From assembly GCA_903824155.1 (NCBI GenBank), contig CAIJVL010000058.1, forward strand, positions 1 through 11,816: DNA of 11,816 nt, in the 5' to 3' direction. The position numbers were made by a program, and so were the translations under genes. Origin of the DNA: Candidatus Adlerbacteria bacterium. GTDB lineage: Bacteria > Patescibacteriota > Minisyncoccia > Phycocordibacterales > SBAW01. Of this stretch, positions 1 through 6,400 are shown in pieces. Under the pieces are notes generated by a model. It did no database searches. It saw nothing but the letters and a program-made list of their open reading frames with translations, and was not told the DNA's origin. How positions within the stretch are numbered: the first letter of the stretch is position 1; the number at the start of each line of letters is the position of its first letter.

Positions 1-1
1 G

Positions 2-148
2 GACGTAACCCAGCACATGTACGGTGGCGACATCACCCGCAAAATGAAGCTCCGCGAAAAGCAAAAGAAGGGCAAAGCCCGCATGAAGGCGAGCGGCCGG
101 GTCAATATCCCCGAGGACGTCTTTTTAAAGATGGTTAAGTCGGATTAG
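2..148 (+). CDS. lepA: Elongation factor 4 (LepA), C-terminal end only
   Basis: This is the last 48 codons of a gene cut by the left edge of the window; the frame is open from base 2 and ends at TAG 146-148. The visible stretch contains the YGGDITRKMKLREKQKKGK motif followed by RMK..GRVNIPEDVFL. This is the well-known LepA/EF4 C-terminal pattern (YGGD(V/I)(S/T)RK.KLL.KQK.GK.RMK..G.V..P...FL). LepA is a ribosome-binding translational GTPase that acts on stalled or mistranslocated ribosomes in the cytoplasm. The GTPase and EF-G-like domains lie outside the window, so only the basic C-terminal domain that contacts the ribosomal A-site region can be seen. The next gene is 281 bases downstream, so lepA is probably transcribed separately from it. 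The identification is confident despite the truncation. Confidence 0.92.
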   Translation, partial: DVTQHMYGGDITRKMKLREKQKKGKARMKASGRVNIPEDVFLKMVKSD

Positions 149-201
149 CGTCTCTGTTAGCCGAGATAACTATAGTTAGAGCCATATTTAGAACTACTCT
201 C

Positions 202-210
202 TGATATAAA
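202..210 (+). promoter_or_regulatory. Candidate extended -10 promoter element
   Basis: TGATATAAA fits an extended -10 (TGnTATAAT, with one change in the hexamer). No good -35 is present at 16-18 bases upstream, which extended -10 promoters can tolerate. Predicted transcription would start near 217, just before the long helix at 229-297, and could read to the terminator at 371-403 or through it into the fibre gene. Confidence 0.35.
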
Positions 211-304
211 AGTATTGTTCGGGCTGAAGCAGAAAGTTGCTGGACAGATACGCCGATGCCGTCTGCGGCTGAGGGTAGCTGGGAGGCAATTTTCTGTGCA
301 AGCT

Positions 305-313
305 TTATCCACA
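305..313 (+). other. Single perfect DnaA-box match (TTATCCACA)
   Basis: TTATCCACA is a perfect match to the bacterial DnaA-box consensus TTATNCACA. It is the only copy noticed and no AT-rich unwinding element or dnaA/dnaN gene is nearby, so an origin is not supported. It could be a DnaA-responsive regulatory site or chance. Confidence 0.25.
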
Positions 314-353
314 GGCAATGGCTTTCTCTTCTTTCACTTAACAAACTAACCGG

Positions 354-362
354 TACTATATA
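354..362 (+). promoter_or_regulatory. Possible -10 region directly upstream of the terminator hairpin
   Basis: The run TACTATATA contains overlapping -10-like hexamers (TACTAT, TATATA). Upstream -35 candidates are poor: TTAACA at 338-343 is only 10 bases away. If used, transcription would begin near 368, so the hairpin 371-399 would sit at the very 5' end of the fibre mRNA, where it could act as a stabilising 5' stem or an attenuator. Confidence 0.3.
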
Positions 363-370
363 GGAACAAC

Positions 371-403
371 AGGGCATTCGCCGACAGGCGAAATGCCCTT
401 TTT
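371..403 (+). terminator. Rho-independent terminator
   Basis: AGGGCATTCGCC (371-382) pairs with GGCGAAATGCCCT (387-399) with one bulged base around a four-base GACA loop, followed by TTTTTC. It is a classic intrinsic terminator. It lies 223 bases after the lepA stop and only 27 bases before the fibre gene, so it may end lepA or small-RNA transcription, or act as an attenuator for the fibre operon. Confidence 0.75.
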
Positions 404-413
404 CTATCAGGGT

Positions 414-431
414 ATTTCGCGAAAACGAAAT
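414..431. promoter_or_regulatory. Inverted repeat overlapping the fibre gene start codon
   Basis: ATTTCG (414-419) and CGAAAT (426-431) are inverted repeats six bases apart. The right arm includes the first two bases of the ATG at 430. A 10-base perfect palindrome, TTTCGCGAAA (415-424), is nested in the same place. As RNA it could form a small hairpin hiding the start codon; as DNA it has the symmetry of an operator. Function is inferred only. Confidence 0.3.
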
Positions 432-3400
432 GCAACCCTCTCTTCAAAAAAACAATAAAAATTTTATATCCTCGATCGATGCGAGCGTGCGCTTTGGCAT
501 TACCAATGACTACGTAAGCCTCTTGTGCCGGCAAGGTAAGGTGGCAGGTGAGCGTGTTGGCCGGCAGTGGTTTGTCGAACCATCATCGCTCGAAACTTTT
601 TTGGCGCAGATGCAGGTACGCAAAGCTAAGCTTGGCCGCAAGCTTTCACATCAGATTCGAGAAGAGTACGCGACGCTCTCGGTAACCTCGACGCCGGCTA
701 TCGTAAAGCGCGTCGCATGGGAGCAAACCTTTGCGCCCAAGCGCACGCCGTGGCTCTATACCCGTATCGAGCCGCGCGTGGGCATTGCAACTATTATTGC
801 GCTCCCACTTTTTGTATTTGGCGTTGCCTTTTCAGCGCAAGCGTTTGAGTCCTCACTTTCAATGTTGCATCCGCTCCAGCTGCAGCCAGCCGTCTCATAT
901 GCATCCGGTCAAACAAACCCCTTGGTCGCAAGCGCTGCGTACGTTACGCGCGCGCTGCACATGCCGGGCGCCTACGTCGACGATTCGTTGGTACCTCCGC
1001 AGATAACCGCGCCGGTGGCACTGGTGCCAAAAAAAGATATTGAAGCATCGCTCTCTTTTGCTCCGCTGTTTGCCGAGTCGCTTGCAGACACCACATCACG
1101 CGTGTGGGGAAGCAGCTTCGGTCAGGCCGCAAATATATTTGTCGCCAGCGTGAATGATTTTGGCGGGCAGGGTGCCTCTGTAGTATCCGCCGAATTTAAT
1201 ATGTCGGGCGTATGGAATGCGTGGACCACGGCACTTGCAAATATTTTGTATCCGGTTGCTCCTACTGCTTTGACGAAACTTGCTTTCGGTTCACCCTCAG
1301 CCGCACGCGGCGTCGGCGTTCACCGGCAACAAGTTTCGTCTTCATCTACAGCGATGCTGCCAATAACTTTTGTGAGCCAATTGGCGCCACGGCAACTACC
1401 CCAAGCACCTACTGCTGATCTTACCGGCTACGTAACGCAAAAAGATTTGTCGGCGCAGCTGAACGACATCACCGCACAGATGCGCAATCTTATTTACAAT
1501 CAAAATGCGGTAAGCACGTCCAGCTTGTATGCATCGCTGTGGGGAGCGATAGCGCTTTCAAGCAGAATAGATTCGCTCCCGAGCAGCGTTACCATAAACA
1601 ATTCGCCGATAGTGACGCAGCAAACAATCCCCGCGCTCTCGGAACTTTCCGGTTTGCTTGGCATAGGGCACGGAGGCACCGGCACCGGCACTGCGCCCAT
1701 CTACGGCCAGATGTTAGTAGGCAATGCGAGTGGCGGCTACGATTTGGTAGCAACCTCAAGCCTGGGATTGCAGGCGGGTGGCAGCAGCAACACTTTTAGC
1801 TTTCCGCTCATTAACTCTGCCGGTACTGTCTCGCTCGCCTTTGGTACTACAACTGCCAATACCTGGGCAAACATGCAAAAGTTTACCGGCGGCGTACTTT
1901 CCCTCGCGTCATCAACCATCGGCAACGGCACCCAAACCGGGGGATTGACGATTAGTGGCGGGGCAACAACAACAGGCAATGCCTACTTTGCTGGCAATGT
2001 GGGTGTCGGCACCACGTCTCCTTTTACTACCTTTTCGGTCAATGGGGGCGGTTTCTTCGGCGGAAGTCTTACCGTCACGAATCTGACCGCAACCGGGACG
2101 CTCACGCTCAGCTCGGCGCTTGGTGTAACAAGCGGCGGTACCGGCACCACAAGCGCCAGTGGGGCAACATCCGTCCTTCAATTTTTACAGGCGACCACCT
2201 CGTCTGTTACGCGCAGTGTGCAAAGCAAGCTTGCCGATACTATCAGCGTTAAAGATTTTGGCGCCGCAGGCAACACGCTCAGTTACAAAGACGGCACCAT
2301 TACCGTGGGGAGCAACGCCTTTTCGAGCGCATCGGCAACCTTTACTTCGGCCGACGTCGGCAAGACAATATATATAGACTACGCCGGCTCGCCGGGCTCA
2401 CCGCTCCAAACCACCATTACCGGATTTACCGACTCGCACCATATTACGATTGGCGCCAACGCGGTAACGAGCGTTCCATATAGCTTCTTGCGCGGGGTAT
2501 TTGTAGCGACTACACAAAGCGGCGCTGGCAGTTATGCGCCGGGCGATACTATCACCCTTTCGGGCGGCACTGCGTCGAGCGTGGCCGTGCTTACCGTCAA
2601 TCGCACTAAAGTCATTACTGCGACCATCAACAACGGCGGCACGGGGGGCACCACGGCAGCCGGCGCATCCAGCGGCGCGTGTACGCTTACGGGCACTACC
2701 GGTTCGGGCGAAAGAAAATTTTCTATCAATGCGGTCCTAGTGAACGGCGCCGTAACCGTGCTCCAAAATTTTACTTCGACCGGCGAATACTCTGCAAACC
2801 CGACGTCACTTACTGCCGAGCCGGTCACCGGCTGCGGCTCGCTCTCCGGCGCGACACTTACGCTTGTGATGGGTGTGCTCATGCCTATTGTGACAACGCA
2901 AGGCACCTACAGCGCGACCGCCGCCACGCTTACGCAATCTTCAACCAGCGGCTCGGGTACGGGCGCAACCTTTACGTCGCTTTTTGTAACCGGCGGCTCT
3001 TTTACGTACGGTACCGATGATACCAACGCCATAAGCACCGCGTTCAATTATGAAATGCAACTGGACAAAACCGGAACGCCAAAATGCATCTATATGCCCT
3101 CGGGCGTATACCTTGTTACTTCGGCGCTGCCGACGTTCTATCATTCCAACGGATGTGTGATGGGCGATGGCTCCAACAAAACTTCTTTGCAGGCCGCTCC
3201 TTCACTCACTAACGACGTACTTTCGTGGTCGGAGGACTGGGCCGGTGTGGGTGGAACCGCTTTTGGGGCGCCGTCGCCGCTCCTTTCGCAGCAGACCGTC
3301 GGTCCGGTGCTAAAAAACATCGGCATAGCGGGCGACCAAAGCTCGGGCAATATCCAGCATGCAGTGACTTTCTACGATCGTAACGATCAAGTAGATATGG

Positions 3401-6400
3401 AGAACGTCAGTGTTAGTTTTATGACCGGCAGTTGTCTGCGGATGGGCTATCTTAAAAACACCACCCAGTCATATGTTCGAGAATCACAGTTCAATAATAT
3501 CCATTGCTTTGACGCAGGCACATCGACTGCGCCGGCTATCGACGTCAACACCAACAGCAACGCGGACGGCACAAATGAGTTGGATTTTAATACGATTAAC
3601 ATTTATGCGCCATATGGCCCGGGCTTTGTCATACACTCCGTAGGTCCAAGTGGCACTCGCGGTATCCATGTCAACCAATTGCGCGTCGAAGGCGAGCAGG
3701 GAGACGTCGGCCTGTATCAAGGCGACCTAGTACGTATCGGCGACTCTTCAACGTCGGCTATAAACGACAGTATCCAATTTACCCAGCTGCATATTCTCAA
3801 CCCGTATCTCGGCTATGCGGCATTCAAAGTAACGGCAGACTCTGCCGCCGATCAGCCGTATTACATAGATGTAACCGACGGTGATATTGATGCGGCGCCC
3901 GGATACGGAAGGGCATTGGAGCTTGATGCCGGCAGATTTATGAATTTTGAGTTTAATGGAGGATTGAATTCTATCGACTACAACTTGTATGCAGGACCGT
4001 CCCCACTTTTAGGAGGCAGCAATATTGTTAGTAACGGCAATAATGAAAGTTCGCTGTACGCATTTATTGCGTCAAGCTCAGTTGCTTCGGTTATGGTTCC
4101 AAATGGGCAGACAATTGCCTCGCTCGCCTCAGGCGCGCCCAGTAATGTAGCCTTTGGCGTACAAGCGTTAGGCGCCGCCACGTCTTCGTTATACAACACC
4201 GCAATCGGGTATCAGGCGCTTACCGTCAACGCCAGCGGCGTTAGCAATACCGCGCTAGGTTTTTTGGCATTAGCGGCTAACACGAGCGGCAATAACAACA
4301 CCGCGACGGGATATGTAGCTCTAGGAAAAAATACGATTGGCGTCTTCAACACTGCCTCGGGTTTTGGGGCGTTGGGAAGCAACACAAGCGGCTCAAATAA
4401 CAGCGGATTTGGAGTAGATGCGTTTGCAAATACTTCGACCGGCAGCAATAACGTTGGTGTGGGCGAAAATGCCGGCTTTTGGAATCAAACCGGCTCCGGC
4501 AACACGGCAATTGGCTCCTTTACCGACGGCATCGGCAATAATGCCGTTGGAAACCATTCGAATAATACCGAGCTGGGGTTAAGTGCAGGGTATATGATAT
4601 CGACCGGCAGCAGAAATCTGTTCTTAGGCGCAAACATGGCATCTACCACTGCGACCGGCAATAATAATATTGCTATTGGTTATGATGTTGCACTTCCTTC
4701 AATCAACGGCTCCAACCAGCTCGACATCGGCAACCTGCTCTTTGGCACGGGCATTAACGGCGAGGGCACCAACCTGAGTACGGGAAATATTGGCATCGGC
4801 ACCAGTAGCCCCATGGGCACGCTGGCAGTAGGTAGTGGCCAAATTGTTGCGGTCGGAGGAGGGGCTGTTACTTCAGGCGGGTATGTATTTTCAAACTCAT
4901 TAAACACGGGCATGTATAGCCCTGCCGCTAGTGATTTGCGTCTTTCCACAAACGGAGTAGACGTATTTAGGAGCGCCGGCAACTCAAACTATTCAGCATC
5001 GCTCTCGATAAGTTCCGGATTTAACACCATTCCTCCTGCCAATGGCCTGTATGTGGCCGGTAACACGGGGCTAGGTACTTCCTCGCCGTTTGCAAAACTT
5101 TCAGTACATGCCAACAACGGCGACACAAACACCACGCTGTTTGCTATCGGTTCATCAACACAGTCGGCGACTTCGACTTTGTTTAGCATCTCAAATATAG
5201 GGAATGTCACGATACCAAACAACGTCGCATATTCTGCGCTTACAACTACCGGCGGCACACAATCCCTTTTGACACTCGATGCCGCAAATAACACCGATGT
5301 GCTTGTCCCACCTAGCGGAAAAGCCGGATTTTACAATGGTAACTATAAAATTCTGGTCAACGGTGATTCAGCATCGCTCCTCTCGGACGGTGCCTTTGCG
5401 TGGAGCAATTCAGTCAGCTTAAACAGCGGTACCTATGATACCGGCTTGTCCCGGCTCGGTGCCGATAAAATTGCGGTCGGAAATGGAACGGCCAATGACA
5501 TAAGCGGCACTCTGGTTGCAAACACTATTGGCGTGGGCACCACCTCGCCGTTTGCAAAACTCTCAGTCCAAGCAAACAACGGCGACACCAACACGACATT
5601 GTTTGCGATTGGCTCGTCGACGCAGTCGGCAACTTCAACCCTCTTCAGCATCTCCAATACCGGCACTGTCGCGATAAACGCCGGTCCTGCCGGCGGTCAA
5701 AACTTTACCTTTAGTGCTAACTCTGCAATCAACACCGCGCAACTGCTTTCAAATACTTCGAATTTGACCATAGGGTCAAGTGTTGGAGGCGGTGCGTTGA
5801 ATCTTGAAGCAAGTAATTCCATTGGTGCGACATTGACCAGCAACGGCAACTTTGGCATCGGCTCCTCAACTCCTTGGGGACAGCTTTCGATTAACCCCAA
5901 TGGTATTGCCGGCCCGGCGTTTGTTATCGGTTCATCAACCGCGACGCTCTTTACCGTAACCAACGCAGGCCAGGTGGGGATTGGGACGGCTGCGCCCAGC
6001 GCTTCTTTACAGATTAATGGGAGTGGTGCTAATTCAATCACCAATCTTATTCTAAGCAACTCAAACGGATTTGGGGCTAATCAAGGGTCTAACATATCTT
6101 TTTACAACGGCACTTCCCCGACAGGTAATTACGATGCAAGTATTTATGGTGCAAACCAAACCTCAGGAGGTGGAGGCGAAGGATATCTTGCCTTCTTTAC
6201 TCGAAATGCTGACGTAGTGACTGAAAAGATGCGTATAAGCGCCGCAGGCAACGTCGGCATTGGGACGACAACTCCGACGGCAAACTTGGTTGTCAACGGT
6301 ACGACGGGACAAAATCTCTTCCAAATCGCGACGAGCACCAACCAGAACGTTCTAGTGGTCAATCAAAACGGCAACATTGGCATTGGGGGAAATAATAACC

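Larger units (their letters stand above)
217..403 (+). ncRNA. Candidate structured RNA or attenuated leader of the fibre gene
   Basis: Three signals line up: an extended -10 (202-210), a long helix and an intrinsic terminator (371-403). They would define a transcript of about 190 bases. In the helix, bases 229-241 pair continuously with 285-297, giving 13 pairs of which three are G-U. GAAGC (226-230) could alternatively continue the helix with GCTTT (302-306). Inside the loop, GCCG-TCTG-CGGC forms a small hairpin. I do not recognise a known family; 6S RNA has a similar length but its hallmark central bubble is not evident. It could be an independent small RNA or the 5' leader of the next gene, with the terminator as an attenuator. 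The pairing could also be chance. Confidence 0.25.
149..429. other. Intergenic region with regulatory or RNA signals, no protein gene
   Basis: These 281 bases separate lepA from the giant fibre gene, a large gap compared with the 3-40 base spacing elsewhere in the window. I see no convincing small protein gene. The region holds an extended -10 element (202-210), a 13-base-pair interrupted-repeat helix (229-241 with 285-297), a perfect DnaA-box-like nonamer (305-313), an AT-rich -10-like element (354-362), an intrinsic terminator hairpin (371-403) and an inverted repeat reaching into the start codon (414-431). These are listed separately. Confidence 0.7.

Noticed and set aside
149..429. Replication origin
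   Set aside because: Only one DnaA box, no clear unwinding region and no dnaA, dnaN or similar genes; lepA is not an origin marker.
2532..2906. Minus-strand frame of 124 codons
   Set aside because: Its Val/Pro/Ala-rich translation is simply the complement of Thr/Gly/Ala codons in the beta insert; no start signals or family features.
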